Origin: Mycolicibacterium alvei
GTDB lineage: Bacteria > Actinomycetota > Actinomycetes > Mycobacteriales > Mycobacteriaceae
NCBI RefSeq assembly: GCF_010727325.1
Contig: NZ_AP022565.1
Span: forward strand, 5,084,001-5,148,000
DNA: 64,000 nucleotides
Direction of reading: 5' to 3'
Made by a program: the position numbers and the translations under genes. The notes beneath the pieces were generated by a model, which was not told the DNA's origin, made no database searches, and saw only the letters and a list, made by a program, of their open reading frames with translations. Shown here one piece after another: positions 1 to 8,475 of the stretch. Position 1 is the stretch's first letter. Each line of letters starts with the position of its first letter.

Positions 1-1
1 C

Positions 2-307
2 GGTGGAAAGGTGGCGAGGGGGGAGAGTGACGCGGACGCCTTGGTGCGGGAGCTCAGGGAGGAACTGGGTGTCGGGGTGATCGTGGGTGCCCGCCTCGGT
101 GCCGACGTCGCACTGCCGACGGGTATGACGCTGCGCGCATACCGGGCGACGTTGAGCGCGGGCACCCCGCAGCCGCACGATCACCAGGCGCTGCGGTGGG
201 TGACCGCCGACGAACTCCACGATCTGCCATGGGTGCCCGCCGACCGGGCCTGGTTACCGGATCTGCTGGACGCGCTTTCTCCGCCGAGCAGACGTGAAAG
301 TACCTGA
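2..307 (+). CDS. mutT2: MutT2-type Nudix hydrolase, 3' part only
   Basis: The gene enters from the left edge, so its start lies outside the window and about 101 residues are visible. The Nudix box is complete: it begins at the Gly codon 5-7, has Glu at 23-25 and ends with RELREELGV near base 73. This is the Mg-binding catalytic helix of nucleotide pyrophosphatases. The C-terminal part (WVTADELHDLPWVPAD) is typical of MutT/CTP-dCTP pyrophosphatases that cleanse the nucleotide pool. A mutT2 gene directly before the nar locus matches the tuberculosis order, which supports the symbol. The nitrate operon follows after 170 bases on the same strand and is probably transcribed separately. The substrate is not deducible from the sequence. 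Confidence 0.85.
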   Translation, partial: GGKVARGESDADALVRELREELGVGVIVGARLGADVALPTGMTLRAYRATLSAGTPQPHDHQALRWVTADELHDLPWVPADRAWLPDLLDALSPPSRREST

Positions 308-392
308 CACGACGGTATTTCGGGTACCTGCGCGTCCGCTCGCGCGATAAATCACTTGCCACCGGCAATGGAATCAATTTAGGCATGCAAAT

Positions 393-439
393 GTTGCGGA
401 TTACATTTCCATGAAACCGCCCGCAACGTTTCCGGGAAA
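393..439. promoter_or_regulatory. inverted repeats in the nar operon promoter region
   Basis: The 170-base gap before narK is AT-richer than its surroundings. It holds two symmetric sites. The first is a 7-base inverted repeat, GTTGCGG (393-399) and CCGCAAC (421-427). The second is a perfect 11-base palindrome, TTTCCGGGAAA, at 429-439, ending 38 bases before the chosen narK start. Either could bind a regulator of nitrate respiration. I do not recognise a DosR or GlnR consensus here. Confidence 0.35.
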
Positions 440-477
440 GTGACGCAACCGCAGAGACATGATGTTTTGCTGGTGAG

Positions 478-1695
478 GTGAGCACGGCTAGCGCGCCACT
501 CCAGGGCCAGAGTATGAATCTCGTGCTGGCCACTTGGGTCTCGGCGATCAATTTTTGGGCTTGGAACATGATCGGCCCGCTTTCCACCACCTACGCCGGC
601 GACATGAGGCTCAGCAGTACGCAGGCTTCGATGCTGGTCGCCACACCGATACTCGTCGGATCGGTCGGGCGGATCGCCGTCGGCTCGCTGACCGACAGAT
701 TCGGCGGCCGCACAATGTTCCTCGCGGTGACGCTGGCTTCGATCCTGCCGGTGCTGGCGGTCGGTGCCGCGGGCGAGGCGAGGTCGTATCCGCTCCTTCT
801 GGTCTGCGGGTTCTTCCTGGGCATCGCGGGCACCATATTCGCCGTCGGCATCCCCTTCGCCAACAACTGGTATGCGCCGGCGCGCCGGGGTTATGCCACC
901 GGCGTGTTCGGCATGGGCATGGTCGGCACGGCGTTGTCGGCATTCTTCACACCGCGACTCGTGCACGCATTCGGATTGTTCACCACCCACGTCATCATCG
1001 CGGTGGCCCTGGCTCTCACGGCGCTGTTGTGCTTCGTGGCGATGCGGAACTCGCCGGTTTTCCAACCCAACACCGACCCGGTGCTGCCGAAACTCAAATC
1101 GGCACTGAAACTGCCGGTCACGTGGGAGATGTCGTTCCTGTACGCGGTGGTCTTCGGTGGCTTCGTCGCGTTCAGCAACTACCTGCCCACCTACATCAAG
1201 ACCATCTATGACTTCTCCGCGGTCGAAGCAGGCACCCGCACAGCGGGATTCGCGTTGGCTGCGGTACTTGCCCGGCCCATCGGCGGCGCGATCTCGGATC
1301 GGATACCGCCGAAGTACGTGGTACTCACCTCGTTCGCCGGGACGGCCGTGCTGGCCTTCGTCGCGATGTTCCAGCCGCCGCCTGACGTGTGGTCAGCGGC
1401 CACCTTCGTCAGTCTGGCGATCTTCCTGGGTATCGGTACCGGCGGAGTGTTCGCCTGGGTGGCCCGCCGGGCACCCGCGAAAGAAGTGGGTTCGGTCACC
1501 GGGATCGTCGCTGCCGCAGGCGGTTTGGGTGGTTACTTCCCGCCGTTGGTGATGGGTGCGACATACGATGCGGTCGACAACGACTACACGGTCGGACTGA
1601 TGCTGTTGGTGGCGACGGCGCTGGTCGCGTTGGGCTACACCGCACTCCGATTGCATGCCCACGAGCCCGAACCGGCCAAGGAGGCCCAACGATGA
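478..1695 (+). CDS. narK: nitrate/nitrite transporter NarK, MFS family
   Basis: This 405-residue protein has about 12 hydrophobic segments and belongs to the major facilitator superfamily. Near residue 72 is LTDRFGGRT, the cytoplasmic loop 2-3 signature of the NarK/NasA branch, and the later loop has ISDRIPPKY. It should bring nitrate in and export nitrite at the inner membrane. The start is GTG with GGTGAG just upstream; an in-frame stop lies six codons earlier, so no longer start is possible. A Met at residue 13 is the alternative. Its stop overlaps the narG start in ATGA, so the transporter is translationally coupled to the reductase. In the tuberculosis locus narG follows mutT2 without narK, so this arrangement differs. 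Confidence 0.9.
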   Translation: MSTASAPLQGQSMNLVLATWVSAINFWAWNMIGPLSTTYAGDMRLSSTQASMLVATPILVGSVGRIAVGSLTDRFGGRTMFLAVTLASILPVLAVGAAGEARSYPLLLVCGFFLGIAGTIFAVGIPFANNWYAPARRGYATGVFGMGMVGTALSAFFTPRLVHAFGLFTTHVIIAVALALTALLCFVAMRNSPVFQPNTDPVLPKLKSALKLPVTWEMSFLYAVVFGGFVAFSNYLPTYIKTIYDFSAVEAGTRTAGFALAAVLARPIGGAISDRIPPKYVVLTSFAGTAVLAFVAMFQPPPDVWSAATFVSLAIFLGIGTGGVFAWVARRAPAKEVGSVTGIVAAAGGLGGYFPPLVMGATYDAVDNDYTVGLMLLVATALVALGYTALRLHAHEPEPAKEAQR

Positions 1696-4600
1696 GCAAG
1701 CCCCGCGTCGGCGGATCGATCGAGGAACTGCTCGAGCGCAGTGGCCGCTTCTTCACCCCCGGTGAGATCTCCGGCGACCTGCGTACGGTCACCCGCAAGG
1801 GAGGCCGCGAGGGTGATGTGTTCTACCGCGACCGGTGGAGTCACGACAAGGTGGTGCGCTCCACACACGGGGTGAACTGCACCGGATCGTGTTCCTGGAA
1901 GATCTATGTCAAGGACGGGATCATCACCTGGGAGACCCAGGAGACCGATTACCCGTCGGTCGGTCCGGACCGGCCCGAGTATGAGCCGCGCGGCTGTCCT
2001 CGTGGTGCGGCGTTCTCCTGGTACACCTACTCGCCGACGCGGGTGCGCTATCCGTATGCGCGCGGCGTGCTGGTCGAGATGTACCGGGAAGCCAAGGCCC
2101 GCCTGAAGGATCCGGTGCTGGCGTGGGCCGATATCCAGGGAGACCCGGTGCGGCGCAGGCGTTATCACCAGGCCCGTGGCAAGGGCGGCCTGATGCGGGT
2201 GACCTGGACCGAGGCCACCGAGATGATCGCGGCCGCGCACGTGCACACGATCAAGACCTACGGGCCGGACCGGGTGGCGGGCTTCTCGCCCATCCCGGCG
2301 ATGTCGATGGTGTCGTTCGCGGCGGGGTCCCGGTTCATCGAGCTCATCGGCGGGGTGATGACGTCGTTCTACGACTGGTATGCCGATCTGCCGGTGGCCT
2401 CCCCGCAGGTGTTCGGCGATCAGACCGACGTACCGGAGTCCGGTGACTGGTGGGATGCGTCATATCTGATGATGTGGGGTTCCAACGTCCCGGTCACCCG
2501 TACACCCGACGCACACTGGATGGCCGAGGTCCGCTACCGCGGCACGAAGGTTGTCAGCGTCAGCCCGGATTACGCCGACAACACCAAGTTCGCCGACGAG
2601 TGGATGCCGTGTGCTGCGGGCACCGACGGTGCGCTGGCGATGGCGATGGGTCACGTCATCCTCGACGAATGCTTTGTGCAGAAACGGGTTCCGTTCTTCG
2701 TCGACTACGTGCGTCAGTTCACCGATCTGCCGTTCCTGGTCAAGCTCGAGGAGCGCAACGGTGTGCTCGTCCCCGGGAAGAACCTCACCGCGGCCGATCT
2801 CGGCTATGACATGGAGAATGCGGCGTTCAAGCCGGTGCTGCTCGACGGTGCCAGCAACAGCGTCGCGGTACCCCAGGGTTCGCTCGGGTTTCGGTTCGGC
2901 AACGACGGTGTCGGCAAGTGGAACCTCGACCTGGAGGGCCTGACTCCCGCCCTGACCGTGCTGGGGGACACCTTCGAGACCGCCGAGATCACGCTGCCGC
3001 GGTTTGACACCGTGGACGGCAGTGGCGCGACCCTGCAGCGCGGTGTCCCGGTGCGGCGGGTCGGGGAGCACCTGGTGTGCACGGTGTTCGATCTGATGCT
3101 GGCCCAGTACGGTGTGCACCGGCCGGGCCTGCCCGGCGAGTGGCCCACCGGGTACGACGACGCGAGCCAAGGCTGCACGCCGGCCTGGCAGGAGCAGATC
3201 ACCGGTGTTTCTGCCGCCCAGGCGATCCGGGTGGCACGCGAATTCGCCCGCAACGCCGAGGAATCCGGCGGTCGGTCGATGATCATCATGGGTGCAGGCA
3301 TCTGCCAGTGGTTCCACGGCGACGCGACCTACCGCGCGGTGCTGGCGCTGCTGTTGCTCACCGGTTCGATGGGCCGCAACGGTGGCGGGTGGGCGCATTA
3401 CGTCGGCCAGGAGAAGTGCCGACCGGTCACCGGCTGGTCTGCGATGGCGATGGGCACCGACTGGTCACGCCCGCCGCGGCAGATGGCCGGGACGTCGTAC
3501 TGGTATGTCCACACCGACCAGTGGCGCTATGACGGTTACCGCGCCGATGCGCTGTCCAGTCCGGTCGGCCGGGGCCGATTCCGCGACAAACACACCATGG
3601 ACGTGTTGACTTCGGCCGCGGCCATGGGGTGGACACCGTTCTTCCCGCAATTCGACCGCTCCAGTCTGGATGTGGCCGACGAGGCCAATGCCGCCGGCCA
3701 GGAGGTGCCGGACTATGTGGCCGACCAATTGGCCAGTGGCGAACTGAAATTGGCCGTCACCGACCCGGACAATCCGCTCAACTGGCCCCGGGTGCTCAGT
3801 ATCTGGCGGGCCAATCTGCTGGGCTCGTCCAGCAAGGGCAACGAGTACTTCCTGCGCCACCTGCTCGGCACCACGTCGAACGTGCAAGCCGAGCCTACCG
3901 GGGAAGACCTGCGGCCCAATGACGTCGCCTGGACCGACGACATCCCCGAGGGCAAGCTCGACATGCTGATGTCGATCGACTTCCGCATGACCTCGACGAC
4001 ACTGCTCTCGGATGTGGTGCTTCCCGCGGCGACCTGGTACGAGAAGGCCGACCTGTCCAGCACGGATATGCACCCGTATGTGCATGCGTTCACTCCGGCC
4101 GTCGACCCGCCCTGGGAAACCCGTTCGGACTTCGAGGCTTTCGGGGCGATCGCGCGGACGTTCAGTGCTCTGGCGGCCCGGCATCTGGGTACCCGCACCG
4201 ATGTGGTGATGGGTACGTTGCAGCACGACACCCCGGGTGCGATGGCCTACCCGGGTGGTACCGAACATGATTGGCGGACGACCGGCGAGACACCGGTGCC
4301 GGGCAAGACGATGGGCCCGCTGGTGGTCGTGGAGCGTGACTACACGGCGATCGCCGAGAAGTGGTCGGCACTCGGGCCGCTGGTCGACAGCTTGGGCCTG
4401 ACCACCAAGGGCGTCACCACCCATCCCGATCAGGAGGTTCGTGAACTCGGCCTGAAGTTCGGGGTGATGGATTCGGGTGCGGCACAGGGCCGGCCCGCGA
4501 TCACCACGGCCGAACGGATGGCCGACGTGATCCTGGCCTTGTCGGGCACCTCCAATGGCCGGCTGGCCGTGGAGGGCTTCAAGGAGCTGGAGAAGCGCAC

Positions 4601-5372
4601 GGGACGCAGACTGGTGCACCTGGCCGAAGGCAGTGAGGAACGTCGGATCACCTACGCCGACACCCAGGCCAGGCCCGTGCCGGTGATCACCAGCCCGGAG
4701 TGGTCCGGCAGTGAGACGGGTGGCCGCCGCTACGCGCCGTTCACGGTGAACATCGAGGAGCTCAAGCCGTTCCACACGCTCACCGGGCGAATGCATTTCT
4801 ATGTCGATCACGACTGGTTGGAGGAACTCGGCGAGCAGCTGCCGATCTACCGGCCGCCCTTGGACATGGCGAGGCTGTTCGGCGAGTCCCAGGTCGGGCA
4901 GCGGGACGGCATCGGCTTGACGGTGCGCTACCTGACCCCGCATTCCAAGTGGTCGATCCACTCGGAGTACCAGGACAACCTGTTCATGCTCTCGCTGTCC
5001 CGTGGTGGTCCCACCATGTGGATGAGCCCGTTGGATGCGGCGAAGATCGAAGTGAAAGACAACGACTGGATCGAGGCGGTCAACCGCAACGGCGTGTTGG
5101 TGTGTCGTGCCGTCGTCAGCCACCGGATGCCAGAAGGGGTGGTGTACGTCTACCACGCACAGGAACGGACCATCGACGTGCCGCTGAGCGAAACCACCGG
5201 AACCCGTGGCGGCATCCACAATTCGCTGACCCGGCTGTTGGTCAAGCCCAGCCATCTCGCCGGTGGCTACGCGCAGCACTCGTTTGCGTTCAACTACCTC
5301 GGCCCCACCGGAAATCAGCGTGACGAAGTGACGGTGGTCCGCCGCCGCTCGCAGGAGGTGAAGTACCAGTGA
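1692..5372 (+). CDS. narG: respiratory nitrate reductase alpha subunit
   Basis: The product is 1226 residues, the usual NarG length. It carries the molybdenum bis-MGD cofactor and reduces nitrate to nitrite on the cytoplasmic side of the membrane. The N-terminal FS0 cluster site is visible as His59, Cys63, Cys67 (THGVNCTGSC) and Cys102 (GCPRG); His as first ligand is diagnostic for NarG. The segment YDWYADLP holds the Asp that ligates Mo in this family. The ATG overlaps the narK stop by four bases. The 3' end overlaps narH in GTGA with GCAGGAGG just ahead, so the operon is tightly coupled. Quinol electrons arrive through NarI and NarH. An in-frame open stretch upstream inside narK is not used. 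Confidence 0.97.
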   Translation: MSKPRVGGSIEELLERSGRFFTPGEISGDLRTVTRKGGREGDVFYRDRWSHDKVVRSTHGVNCTGSCSWKIYVKDGIITWETQETDYPSVGPDRPEYEPRGCPRGAAFSWYTYSPTRVRYPYARGVLVEMYREAKARLKDPVLAWADIQGDPVRRRRYHQARGKGGLMRVTWTEATEMIAAAHVHTIKTYGPDRVAGFSPIPAMSMVSFAAGSRFIELIGGVMTSFYDWYADLPVASPQVFGDQTDVPESGDWWDASYLMMWGSNVPVTRTPDAHWMAEVRYRGTKVVSVSPDYADNTKFADEWMPCAAGTDGALAMAMGHVILDECFVQKRVPFFVDYVRQFTDLPFLVKLEERNGVLVPGKNLTAADLGYDMENAAFKPVLLDGASNSVAVPQGSLGFRFGNDGVGKWNLDLEGLTPALTVLGDTFETAEITLPRFDTVDGSGATLQRGVPVRRVGEHLVCTVFDLMLAQYGVHRPGLPGEWPTGYDDASQGCTPAWQEQITGVSAAQAIRVAREFARNAEESGGRSMIIMGAGICQWFHGDATYRAVLALLLLTGSMGRNGGGWAHYVGQEKCRPVTGWSAMAMGTDWSRPPRQMAGTSYWYVHTDQWRYDGYRADALSSPVGRGRFRDKHTMDVLTSAAAMGWTPFFPQFDRSSLDVADEANAAGQEVPDYVADQLASGELKLAVTDPDNPLNWPRVLSIWRANLLGSSSKGNEYFLRHLLGTTSNVQAEPTGEDLRPNDVAWTDDIPEGKLDMLMSIDFRMTSTTLLSDVVLPAATWYEKADLSSTDMHPYVHAFTPAVDPPWETRSDFEAFGAIARTFSALAARHLGTRTDVVMGTLQHDTPGAMAYPGGTEHDWRTTGETPVPGKTMGPLVVVERDYTAIAEKWSALGPLVDSLGLTTKGVTTHPDQEVRELGLKFGVMDSGAAQGRPAITTAERMADVILALSGTSNGRLAVEGFKELEKRTGRRLVHLAEGSEERRITYADTQARPVPVITSPEWSGSETGGRRYAPFTVNIEELKPFHTLTGRMHFYVDHDWLEELGEQLPIYRPPLDMARLFGESQVGQRDGIGLTVRYLTPHSKWSIHSEYQDNLFMLSLSRGGPTMWMSPLDAAKIEVKDNDWIEAVNRNGVLVCRAVVSHRMPEGVVYVYHAQERTIDVPLSETTGTRGGIHNSLTRLLVKPSHLAGGYAQHSFAFNYLGPTGNQRDEVTVVRRRSQEVKYQ

Positions 5373-7012
5373 AGGTCATGGCACAGATGGCGATGGTGAT
5401 GAACCTCGACAAGTGCATCGGATGTCATACCTGTTCGGTGACCTGCAAACAGGCCTGGACCAACCGGGCCGGTACCGAATACGTCTGGTTCAACAACGTC
5501 GAAACCCGTCCGGGGCAAGGCTATCCACGCACCTATCAGGATCAGGAGAAGTGGCGCGGGGGCTGGAAGCTGGACCGCCGTGGCCGGCTGCGGTTGCGGG
5601 ACGGCGGCCGGCTGGCCAAGTTGGCCAGGATCTTCGCGAACCCGAAGTTGCCGTCGATCGACGACTACTACGAGCCGTGGACCTACGACTACGAGAACCT
5701 GACCTCGGCACCGCTGGGCGAGCACATCCCGACCGCCCCGCCGCGCAGCCTGATCACCGGGAAACCGATGAAGGTGTCATGGTCGGCGAACTGGGACGAC
5801 GATCTGGCCGGTTCGCCCGAGATCGTGCCGGGGGACCCGGTCCTCAAACAGGTCAGCGAGCAGATCAAGCTCGAACTCGAGCAGACCTTCATGTTCTATC
5901 TGCCCCGGATCTGCGAGCACTGCCTGAACCCGGCGTGTGTGGCGTCGTGCCCTTCGGGCGCGATGTACAAGCGCTCCGAGGACGGCATCGTGCTGGTCGA
6001 TCAGGACCGCTGCCGTGGCTGGCGCATGTGCGTGTCCGGATGCCCGTACAAGAAGGTCTATTTCAATCACAAGACCGGCAAGGCGGAGAAATGCACGCTG
6101 TGCTACCCGCGCATCGAGGTCGGGTTGCCCACGGTGTGCTCGGAAACCTGCGTGGGCCGGTTGCGCTACCTCGGTCTGGTGCTCTACGACGTCGACCGGG
6201 TGCTGGAGGCGGCATCGGTACCCGACGACAAGGATCTCTATGAGGCCCAGCGCCAGATCCTGCTTGATCCGACCGACCCCGAGGTGATTGCCGGTGCCCG
6301 CGCCGAGGGCATCTCCGACGAGTGGATCGAGGCCGCGCAACGCTCACCGGTGTACAAGCTCATTCACACGTATGGCGTTGCGCTGCCGTTGCATCCGGAA
6401 TACCGGACAGTGCCGATGGTGTGGTACATCCCTCCGCTGTCACCCGTGGTCGACGCGGTAAGCCGGGACGGGCACGACGGTGAGGACGTCGGGAATCTCT
6501 TCGGGGCGCTGGAGGCGTTGCGTATCCCGATCGAGTACCTGGCCGGGTTGTTCACTGCGGGGGACACCGCCGTCGTCGAAGGAGTGCTGCGCCGTCTGGC
6601 GGCGATGCGGTCCTACATGCGCGACATCAACCTCGGACGTCAGACACAGCCGCACATCCCGGCCGCGGTCGGCATGACCGAGGAACAGATGTACGAGATG
6701 TACCGGCTGCTGGCGATCGCGAAATACGAGGAGCGCTATGTCATTCCGACTGCGTACAGCTCCGAGGCGATACCCGGCGCCGAGGAGCCCGGCTGCTCGC
6801 TGTCCTTCGAAGGCGGGCCCGGGATGTATGAGTCGGGTCCGTTCGGCGAGGCCAGCGGCGGGCCGGTGCCGGTAGCGGTGGAGACCTTCCATGCGCTCCA
6901 GCACCGCCAGACCGGCAGCGGCATGGCCGCCAACGCCGAACGGCCGTCGCGGGTCAATCTGCTCAACTGGGACGGCCGGGGAACACCGACGGGCATGTTC
7001 CCGCAGGATTAG
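5369..7012 (+). CDS. narH: respiratory nitrate reductase beta subunit
   Basis: This 547-residue iron-sulfur protein passes electrons from NarI to NarG. Four Cys groups are visible: CIGCHTC with C26 near the N terminus (residues 16-26), CEHCLNPAC near 181, CRGWRMC near 214, and CTLC with a later C-x3-C near 241. Trp in CRGW replaces a Cys, the known NarH feature that gives one [3Fe-4S] cluster beside three [4Fe-4S] clusters. The start is GTG overlapping the narG stop, behind a strong GGAGG. The narJ gene follows after 12 bases. Cytoplasmic, membrane-associated through NarI. Confidence 0.97.
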   Translation: MKVMAQMAMVMNLDKCIGCHTCSVTCKQAWTNRAGTEYVWFNNVETRPGQGYPRTYQDQEKWRGGWKLDRRGRLRLRDGGRLAKLARIFANPKLPSIDDYYEPWTYDYENLTSAPLGEHIPTAPPRSLITGKPMKVSWSANWDDDLAGSPEIVPGDPVLKQVSEQIKLELEQTFMFYLPRICEHCLNPACVASCPSGAMYKRSEDGIVLVDQDRCRGWRMCVSGCPYKKVYFNHKTGKAEKCTLCYPRIEVGLPTVCSETCVGRLRYLGLVLYDVDRVLEAASVPDDKDLYEAQRQILLDPTDPEVIAGARAEGISDEWIEAAQRSPVYKLIHTYGVALPLHPEYRTVPMVWYIPPLSPVVDAVSRDGHDGEDVGNLFGALEALRIPIEYLAGLFTAGDTAVVEGVLRRLAAMRSYMRDINLGRQTQPHIPAAVGMTEEQMYEMYRLLAIAKYEERYVIPTAYSSEAIPGAEEPGCSLSFEGGPGMYESGPFGEASGGPVPVAVETFHALQHRQTGSGMAANAERPSRVNLLNWDGRGTPTGMFPQD

Positions 7013-7024
7013 TCAGGAGAACGA

Positions 7025-7663
7025 GTGAGGAAGCGTAGGAGCCGCTCCGGCAGCCCGCTGCAGGACCGCCTGGTGTGGCAGGCGGCGTCGCTGCTGCTCG
7101 CCTACCCGGACGACGGCCATGCCGATCGACTGCAGACCGCGGCCCGCCTGTTGGACCACGTCACCGGTGAGCCCAGGGCGTTGCTGGGCGAAACGGTTGT
7201 CGGGCTGAGCCTTCGGCCCACCATGGAGCTGGCGCAGGAGTACGTCGAAACCTTCGATCTGCAGAAGCGCTGCACCATGCTGCTGACCTACTGGACGTCC
7301 GGGGATACCCGCAACCGTGGCGCGGAGATGGTCGAATTCACCCAGACCTACCGTGCCGCGGGGGTTGAGATGCCGAAAGCCGAGGCACCCGATCATCTTC
7401 CGGTGGTGCTGGAGTTCGCCGCCACCGTCGACCCCGATGCAGGCCGGCGACTGCTCGCCAAGTACCGGGTCCCGATCGGCGTGGTTGCGCGCGCGTTGGC
7501 CGACGGGGGCTCGCCGTACTCGCCGGTGGTCGCCGCGGTGGCCGCAACTCTGCCGTCCCTGGCCTCCGTCGACGACGTGGCACACCTGATGATGGCCGGT
7601 CCGCCCGCTGAATCCGTTGGACTGCAACCGTTTCAACTGACCGTACCGCCACGTAGGGCGTAA
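7025..7663 (+). CDS. narJ: nitrate reductase assembly chaperone NarJ
   Basis: The 212-residue product is of the TorD/NarJ chaperone family and has no membrane or metal motifs of its own. It should bind apo-NarG and guide cofactor insertion and membrane docking; it is not part of the final enzyme. The family region is seen in the stretch LAQEYVETFDLQKRCTMLLT and in the later helical part with LPVVLEF. The start is GTG preceded by CAGGAGAACGA. It lies between narH (12-base gap) and narI (13-base gap), the standard position. The Pro-rich C-terminal tail is not conserved in the family. Confidence 0.95.
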   Translation: MRKRRSRSGSPLQDRLVWQAASLLLAYPDDGHADRLQTAARLLDHVTGEPRALLGETVVGLSLRPTMELAQEYVETFDLQKRCTMLLTYWTSGDTRNRGAEMVEFTQTYRAAGVEMPKAEAPDHLPVVLEFAATVDPDAGRRLLAKYRVPIGVVARALADGGSPYSPVVAAVAATLPSLASVDDVAHLMMAGPPAESVGLQPFQLTVPPRRA

Positions 7664-7676
7664 GGAGACTGCTGAG

Positions 7677-8402
7677 ATGAACTGGGAGATCTTCTGGGAC
7701 GTCGTGCCGTACGTGACGCTGGCGACGGTGGCCGTCGGCACCTGGTGGCGGTATCGCTACGACAAGTTCGGCTGGACCACGCGTTCATCGCAACTCTATG
7801 AGTCGCGCTTGCTGCGGATCGCCAGTCCGATGTTTCACTTCGGCATCCTGGTGGTGTTCATCGGGCACGTCATCGGCCTGCTGATCCCCGAGTCGTGGAT
7901 GGACCTGGTGATGAATGCTCACGTCTACCATCTCCAGGCGGTGATCCTGGGCGGCATCGCCGGCATCGCCGCGCTGGTCGGGATCGCCCTGCTGATCTAC
8001 CGCCGCCGCGTCACCGGCCCGGTCTTCATGGCCACCACGGCCAACGACAAGACGATGTACCTCGTGCTGGTGGCGGCGATGGTGGCGGGCTTCGCCTGCA
8101 CCGCGATGGGTGTGACGCCGGGGGGTGCCGAGCACGACTACCGCGAAACCGTGTCGCCGTGGTTCCGCTCGATCTGGATCTTCCAGCCCCGCGGTGACCT
8201 GATGGCCCAGGCGCCGGTGTACTTCCACATCCACGTGATGATCGCGCTCGCGCTGTTCTGCCTGTGGCCGTTCACCCGACTGGTGCACGTGTTCAGCGCC
8301 CCGATCGGTTACCTGTTCCGTCCTTACGTCGTGTACCGCAGCCGTGATGTCGCCGAGCGCAGTGAGTTGGTCGGCTCACGGCCGCACCGTCGGGGCTGGT
8401 GA
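7677..8402 (+). CDS. narI: respiratory nitrate reductase gamma subunit, cytochrome b
   Basis: The 241-residue membrane protein should span the membrane about five times and carry two b hemes. It oxidises menaquinol and anchors NarGH. Candidate heme His residues are seen in FHFGILVVFIGHVIGL near residue 60, in NAHVYHL near 80, and in the pair FHIHVM and LVHVF near 183 and 203. The start is ATG with AAGGAG ahead. It ends the nar operon; a hairpin-forming repeat follows at once and may serve both as terminator and as the control site of the next gene. Confidence 0.96.
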   Translation: MNWEIFWDVVPYVTLATVAVGTWWRYRYDKFGWTTRSSQLYESRLLRIASPMFHFGILVVFIGHVIGLLIPESWMDLVMNAHVYHLQAVILGGIAGIAALVGIALLIYRRRVTGPVFMATTANDKTMYLVLVAAMVAGFACTAMGVTPGGAEHDYRETVSPWFRSIWIFQPRGDLMAQAPVYFHIHVMIALALFCLWPFTRLVHVFSAPIGYLFRPYVVYRSRDVAERSELVGSRPHRRGW

Positions 8403-8426
8403 GGAAGTACGCCGGCGTCTCAAGTA

Positions 8427-8464
8427 GGGACCTTTGGCCCTGCCCGGTCAGGGCCAAAAGGTGG
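8427..8464 (+). promoter_or_regulatory. DosR-like box pair, or terminator hairpin, before the tgs gene
   Basis: GGGACCTTTGGCCCT at 8427-8441 fits the 14-base core GGGAC-N4-GNCCC of the mycobacterial dormancy regulator DosR. A second, inverted and weaker copy lies at 8450-8464. The centre of the first box is 42 bases before the ATG at 8476. That is the usual DosR distance from a transcription start, if the mRNA is leaderless. No Shine-Dalgarno sequence precedes the ATG, which agrees. The two copies also pair as a hairpin with one bulge and a 6-base loop, so the element could instead terminate the nar operon. Both roles are possible. Confidence 0.5.
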
Positions 8465-8475
8465 ACGATCGTTCT

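Noticed and set aside
3465..5279. Open frame of 604 codons antisense to narG
   Set aside because: It is a GC-bias shadow: the sense frame is an unmistakable NarG, and the antisense translation has no family pattern and is rich in Arg, His and Gly.
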